Source: Chryseobacterium oranimense (GTDB taxonomy: Bacteria; Bacteroidota; Bacteroidia; Flavobacteriales; Weeksellaceae). Taken from it: DNA of 64,000 nucleotides. Every line of letters begins with the position of its first letter. Within the stretch, counting starts at the first letter, position 1. The DNA lies in assembly GCF_900129755.1 (NCBI RefSeq), contig NZ_FQWT01000008.1:124001-188000 (forward strand), written 5' to 3'. The notes below the pieces were generated by a model. It saw only the letters and a list, made by a program, of their open reading frames with translations. It was not told the DNA's origin and did not search any database. Position numbers and translations under genes: made by a program. Positions 15,258-23,910 of this stretch are shown one piece after another.

Positions 15258-15692
15258 ATGGGAGTAGCAGATATGTTATTTAAAAAGAAAAAAGAACTGG
15301 CAGAAAAGAACCTTAATGATGGTAAGGAATACATGGAAGAATATGGTAAAAGAGAAAGTGTGGTACAGCTTCCAAGCGGTTTGCAGTATGAGATCATTAC
15401 CGAAGGCGAAGGTGCGAAACCGGGACCTAAATCTACTGTAAAATGCCACTATCACGGAACTACTATTTCCGGTAAAGTCTTCGACAGCTCTGTGAAAAGA
15501 GGAACTCCGGCATCTTTCCCTTTAAATAAAGTAATTAAGGGATGGACAGAAGCACTTCAGCTAATGCCTGTAGGAAGCAAATGGAGACTTATCATCCCTC
15601 CGCACTTAGCTTACGGGGATCAGCAGATCAGCAAAGAAATAGGCCCTAATTCTACGCTTGTTTTCGAAGTTGAATTATTGGATATAAAATAA
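15258..15692 (+). CDS. FKBP-type peptidyl-prolyl isomerase
   Basis: 144 aa. FKBP fold from about residue 38: GLQYEIITEGEGAKPGPKSTVKCHY, GKVFDSSVKRGTP, VIKGWTEALQLMPVGSKWRLIIPPHLAYGD and NSTLVFEVELLDI, which include the rotamase pocket residues (Tyr, Phe-Asp, Val-Ile, Trp, Tyr). The N-terminal 37 residues are charged and lack a signal peptide, so it is cytoplasmic. Monocistronic, with its own promoter and terminator. Confidence 0.92.
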   Translation: MGVADMLFKKKKELAEKNLNDGKEYMEEYGKRESVVQLPSGLQYEIITEGEGAKPGPKSTVKCHYHGTTISGKVFDSSVKRGTPASFPLNKVIKGWTEALQLMPVGSKWRLIIPPHLAYGDQQISKEIGPNSTLVFEVELLDIK

Positions 15693-15712
15693 TCCGGCTT
15701 AAAAATAGCTTA

Positions 15713-15743
15713 AAAATTTACCTGAACTCAGGTAAATTTTTTT
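15713..15743 (+). terminator. Terminator after FKBP gene
   Basis: Perfect 12-bp stem AAAATTTACCTG/CAGGTAAATTTT with AACT loop and T-run. Confidence 0.88.
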
Positions 15744-15920
15744 ATTTATACTATATTCGTACAGATAATCGTAAAGCACGGTTGGGAACCAGTTTCCAAT
15801 GTCTCTTTATAAACATGGTGTTTAAATTTATCATGATAAAACCTGGTATCTTAAAAAAGCACTCTAAAATCTTGCTCTTGCGATTACCTGAAACATTACA
15901 CAAAGCAAAAATAAAACTGA

Positions 15921-16871
15921 ATGAAAAAAATCGTTTACTTTTTGGTGGTATTCAGCCTGTTCACGTCCTGTGTTTCCAAAAAGAACCAGGCCATAAAGCA
16001 GAATATCCTTACCTTAAAGGACAGTTACTGTAAAGCCCCTTTTAAATATAACTACAGCAACAGAATTCCATCTTACAATTCAGACTCTATTTTGTTGGCC
16101 AATAAAGATTTGAGAGGAATGTTTTCCGATCAGAGTATTTTAATTCTGAATGCGCTGGATAATCTTGATGAGGTGCATCAGATCATTGAGCTTAAAAAAG
16201 ATTCCTCTATAGCCTCACAGGTTAAAGTATTGCAGCTTAAAAGTAAAATCAACAGTAAAATTACCATTGCTCTCACTGAGCTGGATGCTGTGGCGGCAGA
16301 ATTCGACTGTGAAGGGGAAAGAGTGACACAAATAGGAAACTATGTAGATAACCTTAATGACTCCAAAAATAATAAGCTGATTCTTCTTTCCATAGTAACA
16401 GGGGCTGCCGCATCCGTTGCAGGCGGAATTATACAGGATGGAGGATGGAGTAATGCCGTTGACATCAGTGGAGGAGTCCTGGGAGCTGGCTTTGGTCTTG
16501 CCACTCTTAATCCCAAAGGAAAGAAGGTAGAATTTATCCATCAGAGAAACCTGTTGAGAGATATCTGGAGGCAAAAACTGGAATCTCCTAATTTTCCGCC
16601 TTTCATCTGGTACATGTATACGGAGAAAAAATTTTCCAATAAAGAAAGACATTCCATTATCAGCAGCATGAAAGAAAGATGGCTTCATTACCAGTTTGAT
16701 GATGACAAAACCGCTGCCGACCAATCCGTGATATTCAGTGACGGAGGTTTCTACAGGGCAGATGACCTCCATAACCGGGCTGCAATGCTGAACCAGATGC
16801 AGTCGGCAACACGAACCATTAACCAGAATATCAATTATCTGCTGCTGGATTTGGATAAATTAATTCTTTAA
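15921..16871 (+). CDS. Unknown lipoprotein with glycine-rich hydrophobic segment
   Basis: 316 aa. Lipoprotein signal peptide MKKIVYFLVVFSLFTSC with the lipobox Cys at residue 17. A helical region with coiled-coil features covers about residues 60-120, followed by a glycine/alanine-rich hydrophobic hairpin (IVTGAAASVAGGIIQ and GGVLGAGFGLATL, about 155-195) and a basic stretch. The C-terminal part is again helical. I recognise no family. It is likely anchored to the outer membrane or inner membrane face of the periplasm. Next gene is an unrelated regulator with its own promoter. Confidence 0.7.
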   Translation: MKKIVYFLVVFSLFTSCVSKKNQAIKQNILTLKDSYCKAPFKYNYSNRIPSYNSDSILLANKDLRGMFSDQSILILNALDNLDEVHQIIELKKDSSIASQVKVLQLKSKINSKITIALTELDAVAAEFDCEGERVTQIGNYVDNLNDSKNNKLILLSIVTGAAASVAGGIIQDGGWSNAVDISGGVLGAGFGLATLNPKGKKVEFIHQRNLLRDIWRQKLESPNFPPFIWYMYTEKKFSNKERHSIISSMKERWLHYQFDDDKTAADQSVIFSDGGFYRADDLHNRAAMLNQMQSATRTINQNINYLLLDLDKLIL

Positions 16872-16883
16872 GAAAAAATTAAC

Positions 16884-16902
16884 TGTAATAAAATTTGTTA
16901 CA
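16884..16902. promoter_or_regulatory. Rrf2 operator, site 1
   Basis: TGTAATAAAATTTGTTACA, an inverted repeat TGTAA-N9-TTACA overlapping the -33 region of the Rrf2 gene. Its sequence matches the reverse complement of the site at 17366-17384 in 17 of 19 positions. A shorter palindrome TGTAATTACA lies at 16928-16937 before the start codon. Confidence 0.7.
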
Positions 16903-16924
16903 TTTAAAAATTTTTATATCTTTG
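16895..16924 (+). promoter_or_regulatory. Promoter of Rrf2 gene
   Basis: TTG (16895-16897), 19-nt spacer, TATCTTTG (16917-16924). The operator overlaps the -33 element, fitting repression by the encoded regulator. Confidence 0.7.
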
Positions 16925-16937
16925 CCCTGTAATTACA

Positions 16938-17348
16938 ATGAACAATACAAGATTTGCTACGGCAATACATATTATGACCTTATTGGCAAAAAGTCCTCAG
17001 GAGTGGCTCACTTCTGAATGGATAGCCGGTAGTATCAACATAAATCCCGCGATTGTCCGAAAAGAAATCAGCGTATTGAGGGAAGCTGGTCTTATTACCA
17101 GCAGACAGGGGAAAGAAGGAGGAAGCCAGCTTGGTAAAAGCGCAGAACAGATCAGTATTTCTGAAATCTACAGAGCGGTGAAGAATACTGAAGTTTTAGG
17201 CAAGAAAAATCAAAATCCTAATCCTGCCTGTAGTGTAGGGAAGGAGATTAATACTCATTTAAATACATTATTTGAAGAAACGGATCAATTGGTTACTCAA
17301 TTTTTAGGTGATAAATCTCTGAAAGAGTTTTCCGAACAGTTTGAGTAA
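16938..17348 (+). CDS. Rrf2 family transcriptional regulator
   Basis: 136 aa. N-terminal winged HTH (TRFATAIHIMTLLAKSPQEWLTSEWIA, then NPAIVRKEISVLREAGLITSRQG). One cysteine only, in NPACSVG (about residue 99), so it is not an iron-sulfur Rrf2 protein with three cysteines; it is closer to the YwnA-type group that senses electrophiles or redox stress through one Cys, a comparison based on family knowledge. Matching operators lie before this gene and before the SDR gene downstream, indicating autoregulation and control of that pair. Confidence 0.88.
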   Translation: MNNTRFATAIHIMTLLAKSPQEWLTSEWIAGSININPAIVRKEISVLREAGLITSRQGKEGGSQLGKSAEQISISEIYRAVKNTEVLGKKNQNPNPACSVGKEINTHLNTLFEETDQLVTQFLGDKSLKEFSEQFE

Positions 17349-17365
17349 AATTTTTTAACCATAAA

Positions 17366-17384
17366 TGTAACAGTTTTTATTACA
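17366..17384. promoter_or_regulatory. Rrf2 operator, site 2
   Basis: TGTAACAGTTTTTATTACA, between the Rrf2 gene and the SDR gene; same TGTAA-N9-TTACA architecture as site 1 in opposite orientation. Evidence that the SDR-MBL pair is in the Rrf2 regulon. Confidence 0.7.
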
Positions 17385-17407
17385 ATTTAATTTTAAAATA
17401 AAATATT

Positions 17408-18061
17408 ATGAAAAAAGTAGCAGTAATCGGCGCAACAGGTTTTGTAGGAAGCAAAATCGTAAATGAATTAGCAGAAAGAGGATATGCAGTGGAAGCTTTG
17501 GTAAGAGATGCTTCCAAAGTAGAATCAAAAGAAAATGTAACAGCAAAAAGCGTTGATGTAAACAACACTGAAGAGCTTGCAGAAGCTTTAAAAGGAAATG
17601 ATGCCGTGATCAGTGCCTTCAATGCGGGCTGGACGAACCCGAATCTTTATAATGATTTTCTGAACGGTTCCATCAATATTGAAAAGGCAGTAGAAAAATC
17701 AGGAGTGAAAAGGCTGATCGTAGTGGGAGGAGCCGGAAGCCTTTATACTCCGGACAACGTACAGATCGTAGATACTCCGGATTTCCCTGAAGCTTACAAG
17801 CCGGGAGCAACCGCAGCAAGAGACTATCTAAACAAAATCAAAGAAAATAATACCCTTGACTGGACCTTTTTCAGTCCTGCCATTGAAATGAACCAGGCGA
17901 ATGTAGGAGAAAGAACAGGGAAATACAGAACCTCTCTGGAAACTCCTGTTTTTGACGAAAACGGAAGAAGCCGTCTTTCTGTAGAGGATGTAGCTGTAGT
18001 CCTGGCAGATGAACTGGAACAGAATAACCATATCCGTGAACGTTTTACAGCAGCTTATTAA
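17408..18061 (+). CDS. NAD(P)-binding oxidoreductase (YwnB/NmrA-like)
   Basis: 217 aa. Rossmann fold with GATGFVGSKIV near residue 8, then RGYAVEALVRDASKV and a conserved VVGGAGSLYTPD (about 100-111). Atypical extended SDR resembling YwnB and flavin-reductase-like NAD(P)H-binding proteins. Soluble and cytoplasmic. Reaction unknown; neighbouring regulator suggests a role in electrophile or oxidative stress. The MBL gene starts 19 nt later, so they are likely co-transcribed. Confidence 0.85.
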   Translation: MKKVAVIGATGFVGSKIVNELAERGYAVEALVRDASKVESKENVTAKSVDVNNTEELAEALKGNDAVISAFNAGWTNPNLYNDFLNGSINIEKAVEKSGVKRLIVVGGAGSLYTPDNVQIVDTPDFPEAYKPGATAARDYLNKIKENNTLDWTFFSPAIEMNQANVGERTGKYRTSLETPVFDENGRSRLSVEDVAVVLADELEQNNHIRERFTAAY

Positions 18062-18080
18062 TTCACACAAAAAATCAACA

Positions 18081-19256
18081 ATGTTAAAAAAGAAATTATT
18101 ATCGTTGATGGCCATATTGGGTTTTGCAAGCTTGCTGTTGGCCGGAAACTTAAAGATCAAAGTTTATAATCCCGGTTCAAAAGCCATCTTTCCCATTACT
18201 TCCACCATTATTTATGGAGATAAGGATGCAATGCTGATCGATGCCCAGTTTCAGAAGCAGTATGCAGAACAGCTGGTAAAGGAAATTAAAGCCACAGGGA
18301 AAAACCTGAAAACAGTATTTATTTCCCACAGTGACCCGGATTTTTACTTTGGACTGGATGTCATCAAAAAGGCATTTCCAAATGTGAAAATCATTTCAAC
18401 TGCACAGACTGCTTACCTTATATCTGCCTCGAAAGATGATAAAATGGCAGTTTGGAAACCACAACTGAAAGAAGATGCTCCGTCGGAAATCATTGTTCCT
18501 GAAGCTGTCAATGCAATTCCGGACCTGGAAGGGAATAAAATTGAAATAAAGCAGAATGCTGAAGATACAGCCCATAGTTTTGTGTGGATTCCATCACTGA
18601 AAACTGTTGCAGGAGGTATTTCCGTTTCCGTAGATTCACACATCTGGATGGCAGATACACAGAATGTGAAAGCCATTGATCAATGGTTAGCCCAGATTGA
18701 TGCCATGAAAGCGCTGAAGCCTGAACAGGTAGTGCCTTCTCACTTTGCTAAATTATCTCTGTCTCCCCAGTCTCTTGATTTCGTCAGAAACTATCTGGAA
18801 AACTATAAAACAGCAGTGACTGAAAATAAAACATCTTCCGGGGTTGTAGATTTCATGGTTAAAAAATATCCTGATCTTCACGGAAAAGATGAACTGGCAA
18901 TGGGAGCAAAAGTTTTCTTCGGAGAAATGGATTGGGACCTGAAGTCACCTTATCCGGCTATTGGAAATAAAGTGGAAGTTGATTTCGGAACACTTAAATT
19001 CGTTCTGGACTTTAAAGACAATAAGGAAATGTCTTTCACAGGAATTTCCGAAAACGTAAAAGGCCGCACGGATACCGTACAGTATACTGCCGTAGAAGTA
19101 GCAAAGAATGTCTTCATGGTGTACTGGCACGAACCCAAATTAGGCTCTAATGTTACCCATATTCAGGATTATAATAAAAATATAATCTATACCAATATTG
19201 CAGATCCAAACGGGACCTTTACCCATCTGAAAGGAACCTTAAAAATTCTGAAATAA
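18081..19256 (+). CDS. MBL-fold protein with substituted metal ligands and a C-terminal MoaF-like domain
   Basis: 391 aa from ATG 18081; the frame is open 24 codons earlier but inside the SDR gene. Signal peptide at the start (MLKKKLLSLMAILGFASLLLA), so exported. The MBL motif reads SHSDPDFYFG (about residues 77-86) where active enzymes have THxHPDHxxG: two of the metal-ligand His positions are Asp and Phe. Later motifs HSFVWIP, WMADT and PSHFA are present. After about residue 285 a separate beta-rich domain (VEVDFGTLKFVLDF, VFMVYWHEP, IYTNIADPNGTFTHLKG) resembles MoaF calycin-like folds. Hydrolase activity is doubtful. Part of the presumed Rrf2 regulon. Confidence 0.8.
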   Translation: MLKKKLLSLMAILGFASLLLAGNLKIKVYNPGSKAIFPITSTIIYGDKDAMLIDAQFQKQYAEQLVKEIKATGKNLKTVFISHSDPDFYFGLDVIKKAFPNVKIISTAQTAYLISASKDDKMAVWKPQLKEDAPSEIIVPEAVNAIPDLEGNKIEIKQNAEDTAHSFVWIPSLKTVAGGISVSVDSHIWMADTQNVKAIDQWLAQIDAMKALKPEQVVPSHFAKLSLSPQSLDFVRNYLENYKTAVTENKTSSGVVDFMVKKYPDLHGKDELAMGAKVFFGEMDWDLKSPYPAIGNKVEVDFGTLKFVLDFKDNKEMSFTGISENVKGRTDTVQYTAVEVAKNVFMVYWHEPKLGSNVTHIQDYNKNIIYTNIADPNGTFTHLKGTLKILK

Positions 19257-19277
19257 ATTGAATAATAAAGCAAAAAC

Positions 19278-19308
19278 AAAAACTGCTGTCGATAAGACAG
19301 CAGTTTTT
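19278..19308. terminator. Bidirectional terminator between MBL and M23 genes
   Basis: 13-bp perfect stem AAAAACTGCTGTC/GACAGCAGTTTTT with GATAA loop, A-run and T-run on both sides. Confidence 0.88.
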
Positions 19309-19311
19309 CTT

Positions 19312-20346
19312 TTATAAATTCATAAACAATTTCGGATTTACCGGAGTATTGTTTTTGTGTACTTCATAATGAAGGTGTGGTCCTGTAGAACGCCCGGAAT
19401 TTCCGGATTTTGCAATAACCTGTCCTACCTTTACTTTATCATTTACTTTCGAAACCAATTGGGAAAGATGTCCGTATAGCGTAGCCAGTCCGTTTCCGTG
19501 AGAAACAATAACGCAGTTTCCGTAACCTCCCTTCTGCCCGGAAAAAATAACGGTTCCTGCAGCAGCAGCCCTTACATCTGATCCGTAAGCAACCGCAATG
19601 TCCAGACCTTTATGAAACTGCATCTGATCTGCCTCAGCAGGGGGATTGTTCTTTTCCATTGGAGCTTTAGCGGAAGTATTACCGGCAATAGTTTTCGTTG
19701 AGGTAGCAGCAGAGGATGGTTCAGGAGCCGAAGCAGAAGGAGCTGCTTTTGGGGTTACCATTACTTTTACTTCTCTTTTATTGCCATAGCTGTCAGTCAA
19801 TTCTATGATTTTCTCAACAGGTTCAGCCTTTACTTCAGGTTTTGGAGCAGCAGCAACGGCTATTTTAGATTCAGCAGCGCCTGATTTTACAGAGGCAAAT
19901 ACGGTTTTAAATGGAATAGGATTTTTTCTGATGCCGAAATTAGAGGAAATATATCCATCAGTAGGCATTCCAAGAGGAACTTCCATCAGTTTTTTCTGCA
20001 GATTCATCAGATACTCGCTGTAGCGGTTGGCCTGCTTGGCAAGGTATATGGAATTCGAAATGCTGTCTTTACTGAGGACCATCAGCTTTTCATCGGTGAT
20101 GTTTTTAGATCTCAGGAAAGAATTAAGCTCAGCAACAGTCTGGTCTACCATCGTAAGATCTGTTTTCATTTTTAGATAATCCACACTGTCTTTCTCAGTG
20201 TTGATCTTAACCAGGTTCACTTCATACATTTTGTCATCTTTTTCGGAAAATAACTTTGCGATAAAGACGGCCTGTGCAAAAACTACTAGCAAAAGCCCTC
20301 CCAGGAGAATATTCACGTTCTTCTTGCTGTTTAGAAATTTCTTCAT
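19312..20346 (-). CDS. M23 family metalloendopeptidase
   Basis: 344 aa. One N-terminal membrane segment (NVNILLGGLLLVVFAQAVFIA, about residues 10-30) followed by a coiled coil and an Ala/Pro/Lys-rich linker (about 150-230). The C-terminal LytM domain has HKGLDIAVAYGSDVRAAAAG (about 244-263, His and Asp zinc ligands) and GPHLHYEV near residue 330. It likely cuts or binds peptidoglycan during envelope growth or division, like MepM/EnvC-type proteins. Monocistronic. Confidence 0.9.
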   Translation of the reverse strand: MKKFLNSKKNVNILLGGLLLVVFAQAVFIAKLFSEKDDKMYEVNLVKINTEKDSVDYLKMKTDLTMVDQTVAELNSFLRSKNITDEKLMVLSKDSISNSIYLAKQANRYSEYLMNLQKKLMEVPLGMPTDGYISSNFGIRKNPIPFKTVFASVKSGAAESKIAVAAAPKPEVKAEPVEKIIELTDSYGNKREVKVMVTPKAAPSASAPEPSSAATSTKTIAGNTSAKAPMEKNNPPAEADQMQFHKGLDIAVAYGSDVRAAAAGTVIFSGQKGGYGNCVIVSHGNGLATLYGHLSQLVSKVNDKVKVGQVIAKSGNSGRSTGPHLHYEVHKNNTPVNPKLFMNL

Positions 20347-20528
20347 ATTTCTTCTCTTAGTATATTACAAAACGGTTTTAAGCGTGCAAATTTAATTAAA
20401 AATACTCTTTGTACGATATTTTTAGAGAAAACTTAGTTTTTTCTGTATTTAACGTATGATTAGATATTTAATTGTGTTCAAGTGTTAATTTTTTCAGAAA
20501 ATGGTTTTTATCATAGGCTCAAAAGTCC

Positions 20529-20556
20529 TTGTTCCGTCTTTGTTTTAATATATTTG
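20529..20556 (+). promoter_or_regulatory. Promoter of gpsA
   Basis: TTG (20529-20531), 17-nt spacer, TATATTTG (20549-20556); the start codon is 18 nt downstream. Confidence 0.65.
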
Positions 20557-20573
20557 CAGTTCACATTCCAATT

Positions 20574-21614
20574 ATGGCTAAAAAGAAAATAATTTCAGAA
20601 TCTTCTCATCCAAAAAAGAATAAAAACGAGGTTTCTGTAGGAGTAGTAGGAAGCGGAAGTTTTGCAACCGCTATCGTAAAAATGCTTGTTGAAAACTGTA
20701 AAACGGTGCACTGGTGTGTAAGAAATGAATTCGTAAAAGGAGCTATTGAACTTCGCGGGCACAACCCATCCTATCTTACGGCAGTTAATTTCAATCTTAA
20801 AAGTCTGAAACTTACCACAGATATCAATGAACTTGTAAGTGCCTGTAATGTGATCGTATTGGCGACACCATCCATTTATCTTTCGGATACTATGGATAAA
20901 ATGACCTGTGAATACGGAGACAAGATCTTTGTGTCTGCTATTAAAGGAATCATTCCCAAAGTAAACGATGTAGTAGCCCATTACCTGAGAGACGAATTTA
21001 AAATAGGTTTCAGAAACCAGGCGGTTATTGCTGGGCCATGCCACGCCGAGGAAGTGGCTATGGAAAGGCTTTCTTACCTTACAGTAGCTGCGGCGGAAGA
21101 TGAAACTGCTGAGAAACTGGAAAAAATTTTCAGCTCAGATTTTATCAAAGTGCATTCCAGTAAGGACATCTTAGGAAATGAGTACAGCGCAATCCTTAAA
21201 AATATTTTTGCCATAGGTGCCGGAATTGCAAGTGGATTGGGCTATGGAGATAACTTCACCGCTGTTTTTGTTTCCAATGCGATCCGTGAAATGGAAATCT
21301 TCCTTGAAGCTGTATATGAAGCCCCGAGAGATGTTAATGAAAGTGCTTACCTAGGGGATCTTCTGGTAACGGCATATTCCCTTTTCTCAAGAAACCGGAG
21401 CTTAGGAAACCTAATCGGGAAAGGCTACACCGTAAAATCTGCAATCCAGTCCATGAATATGGTGGCAGAAGGATATTATGCAGCAGATTCCATCTACAAA
21501 ACGGCAAAGCAGAAAAATCTTAAACTGCCAATTATCGATACCGTTTATGCCATTCTTTACGAAGGAAAAAATGCGGAGAAACAGTTCAAAAAACTGACTG
21601 CTAAATTAAATTAA
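20574..21614 (+). CDS. gpsA: NAD(P)-dependent glycerol-3-phosphate dehydrogenase
   Basis: 346 aa from ATG 20574 (MAKKKIISES); the upstream extension covers the promoter. Makes sn-glycerol 3-phosphate from dihydroxyacetone phosphate for phospholipid synthesis, in the cytoplasm. N-terminal dinucleotide motif VGSGSFATAIVK (about residues 23-34), FVSAIKGI (about 127-134), AGPCHAEEVA (about 156-165) and the catalytic-Lys region NEYSAILKNIFAIGAGIASGLG. The N-terminal tail of about 20 residues is lysine-rich, as is common in flavobacterial GpsA. Monocistronic. Confidence 0.93.
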   Translation: MAKKKIISESSHPKKNKNEVSVGVVGSGSFATAIVKMLVENCKTVHWCVRNEFVKGAIELRGHNPSYLTAVNFNLKSLKLTTDINELVSACNVIVLATPSIYLSDTMDKMTCEYGDKIFVSAIKGIIPKVNDVVAHYLRDEFKIGFRNQAVIAGPCHAEEVAMERLSYLTVAAAEDETAEKLEKIFSSDFIKVHSSKDILGNEYSAILKNIFAIGAGIASGLGYGDNFTAVFVSNAIREMEIFLEAVYEAPRDVNESAYLGDLLVTAYSLFSRNRSLGNLIGKGYTVKSAIQSMNMVAEGYYAADSIYKTAKQKNLKLPIIDTVYAILYEGKNAEKQFKKLTAKLN

Positions 21615-21657
21615 AGAAAAATTTTATTCAAACTTTATATTGAATGATAAAAATACA

Positions 21658-21686
21658 GCTTAAGCCTTCCGGGTTTAAGCTTTTTT
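21658..21686 (+). terminator. Terminator after gpsA
   Basis: 10-bp stem AGCTTAAGCC/GGGTTTAAGCT (one G-U) followed by six T. Confidence 0.85.
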
Positions 21687-21880
21687 GTTGAATGCCTTGA
21701 GCAATAGTAAGTGTTTGCCTAATTTAATCAGCTATTTCAATAGACAATTATTGACAGTATCCATAGAATTTTATTGCCGGTTTAAAAACTGTTTTTACCA
21801 TAAAAAATAACGTGTTAAAATCGTTAAACCCATTCTTATTTATAAAACTTTTCCCGAAATTTGAAGTAAAATTTAGAATT

Positions 21881-23386
21881 ATGCCACAATCGCTTACAAG
21901 CAGAACACCGAAACCTAAATATGACGTTGTACTGATAGGCGGCGGAATTATGAGTGCCACTTTAGCAACGCTGCTTCACGAATTTGATCCCAATCTTGAA
22001 ATCGCCATATTCGAAAGGCTTGGCAGGTTTGCCAAAGAAAGTACGGCAGCATGGAACAACGCAGGAACGGGACATTCAGCTTTTTGCGAACTAAATTATA
22101 CCCCTGAAAAGCCAGACGGAAGTATTGATATTACAAAGGCAGAGAGCATTGCAGAACAGTTCGAAATGTCAAAGCAGTTCTGGGCGTACCTTATTACTCA
22201 GGGATATGTAAAAGACCCCAAAGAATTTATCAATTCCTGTCCCCATATGAGTCTTGTATTTGGTGAAAAAGATGCTGAATATCTCAGAAAACGCTATGAG
22301 AAAATGTCAGGATCTGTCCTGTTTTCCGGCATGGAATATTCTACAGATCATGAACAGCTTAAAGAATGGATTCCTTTGGTGATGAGCAAAAGAAATAAGA
22401 CCGAAGTAATGGCGGCTACCAAAATGGATATGGGAACTGACGTAAATTTCGGGACATTGACCAGAAAAATGGGGCGCCACCTGCTGGAAGATTCTAATGT
22501 GGAAGTTTTCCTTTACCATGAAGTAAAAGATATTGATCCGAGAGAAGACGGTAAATGGGAAATGAAGATAAAAGACAGGATTCACAATCACAAGCAGGAA
22601 GTTGTTGCTGATTTTGTATTTATCGGTGCAGGAGGTTATGCACTTCCGTTGCTGGACAGTTCAGATATTAAAGAAAGTGAAGGATACGGAGGTTTCCCTG
22701 TTTCAGGACAGTGGCTGGTAAGTCATAATCAGGAATTGGTAGAGAAGCACCACGCCAAAGTATACACCCAGGCTACGGTAGATGCACCGCCGATGTCCGT
22801 TCCCCATCTGGATCTTAGAATCATTGATGGTAAAAAAGCACTTCTGTTCGGGCCTTTTGCAGGGTTCTCCACAAAATTCCTGAGAGAAGGAAGCTATCTG
22901 GATTTGCCTGAAAGTGTTAATACTAAAAACCTGAAATCATTATTCGGTGCCTGGTGGCACAATATTCCACTGACTAAATACCTTATTCAGCAGGTAGCGA
23001 TGACAAAATCCCAGAGGATGCAGCACCTGAGAGAATTCATTAAAGATGCCAAAGAAGAAGACTGGGAACTGAAAGTAGCAGGGCAGAGGGTACAGATTAT
23101 CAAGAAAGATGAAAAAGACGGTGGAAAACTGGAATTCGGAACCGAAGTGGTGGTCAACAAAAGCGGAACCATTGCCTCATTGCTTGGTGCCTCACCCGGA
23201 GCCTCCACAGCCGTATTTGCCATGCTGAATGTGCTTGAGAAATGTTTCCCTGAAAAATTACATGGTGAATGGAAAGATAAGCTTCTGGAAATGGTCCCTT
23301 CATATGGCCAGAAATTAGCTCAGAACCCTGAACTTACTGATAAGATTAGAAATTATACCAAAGAAAAATTAGAGCTGGAATATTAG
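21881..23386 (+). CDS. mqo: Malate:quinone oxidoreductase
   Basis: 501 aa from ATG 21881 (MPQSLTSRTP); an upstream GTG at 21812 adds 23 residues unlike the family. FAD-dependent peripheral membrane enzyme that oxidises malate to oxaloacetate and reduces quinone in the TCA cycle. FAD motif VVLIGGGIMSATLATLL (about residues 16-32), ERLGRFAKESTAAWNNAGTGHSAFCELNYTP is the Mqo signature region and LLGASPGASTAVFAML (about 445-460) is near the C-terminal flavin site. Length is normal. Monocistronic. Confidence 0.93.
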   Translation: MPQSLTSRTPKPKYDVVLIGGGIMSATLATLLHEFDPNLEIAIFERLGRFAKESTAAWNNAGTGHSAFCELNYTPEKPDGSIDITKAESIAEQFEMSKQFWAYLITQGYVKDPKEFINSCPHMSLVFGEKDAEYLRKRYEKMSGSVLFSGMEYSTDHEQLKEWIPLVMSKRNKTEVMAATKMDMGTDVNFGTLTRKMGRHLLEDSNVEVFLYHEVKDIDPREDGKWEMKIKDRIHNHKQEVVADFVFIGAGGYALPLLDSSDIKESEGYGGFPVSGQWLVSHNQELVEKHHAKVYTQATVDAPPMSVPHLDLRIIDGKKALLFGPFAGFSTKFLREGSYLDLPESVNTKNLKSLFGAWWHNIPLTKYLIQQVAMTKSQRMQHLREFIKDAKEEDWELKVAGQRVQIIKKDEKDGGKLEFGTEVVVNKSGTIASLLGASPGASTAVFAMLNVLEKCFPEKLHGEWKDKLLEMVPSYGQKLAQNPELTDKIRNYTKEKLELEY

Positions 23387-23390
23387 AAAG

Positions 23391-23463
23391 TGAATAGCGA
23401 ATGGTCAATTTTGCTTTCGCAAATGAATTTTTGAGTGAGATTAAAGTTGACCATTGACTATTC
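23391..23463. repeat. Inverted-repeat intergenic element
   Basis: GAATAGCGAATGGTCAA (23392-23408 region) and TTGACCATTGACTATTC (23446-23462 region) are inverted copies matching in 15 of 17 positions, flanking a spacer. A related pair lies at 36990-37040. Looks like a small REP/MITE-like element. Confidence 0.5.
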
Positions 23464-23502
23464 AAATTACTCATCACTTATTACCCATTATTTATAAAAA
23501 AG

Positions 23503-23904
23503 GTGGAAGAAGTTGTTATAAAGCCCATCATAGCCAAAGATCTCCTGGAATCCCTTCAAACCAAAGTAGAGGAGGAGAAGCAGGTGATTGTACACTGCTG
23601 TTTTCCGGCTTCCCCGTTTTTAGGCAACCTGATCAGAATCTGGAATTCCACTTATCTGCTGGACAATCAGTCTGAGCATAAAAGTAAGCTGATTCATGCA
23701 GAAAATATTACCATCTATCCCAACTGGACTCCGGTGCCGTTTATGCGGGATTTTTGGTTTACCCTAATATTCTCCGGCTTACCGAGAGATTGTAAAAGCT
23801 TTGACCTTAAAGAAGTTATTCCCGAAGAAGGAGGATTCTTTGTAGAATCGATCAAAAGAAATGCTCTGGATGTTTACCGGGTGAAAATTTCCGAATCTTA
23901 TTAG
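23503..23904 (+). CDS. Conserved small protein of unknown function
   Basis: 133 aa, starting GTG at 23503. Soluble alpha/beta protein: VIVHCCFPASPFLGNLIRIWNSTYLL (about residues 28-53) and AENITIYPNWTPVP. No catalytic motif is recognised; a His-Cys-Cys near residue 31 is notable but unassigned. Located 6 nt before the AadS-like gene and so likely co-transcribed. Relatives occur in other Bacteroidetes, to my recollection, as unnamed proteins. Confidence 0.65.
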   Translation: MEEVVIKPIIAKDLLESLQTKVEEEKQVIVHCCFPASPFLGNLIRIWNSTYLLDNQSEHKSKLIHAENITIYPNWTPVPFMRDFWFTLIFSGLPRDCKSFDLKEVIPEEGGFFVESIKRNALDVYRVKISESY

Positions 23905-23910
23905 CATAGA

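Noticed and set aside
23454..23675. Open frame over the start of the unknown gene at 23503
   Set aside because: Different frame, no similarity, starts inside the inverted-repeat element.
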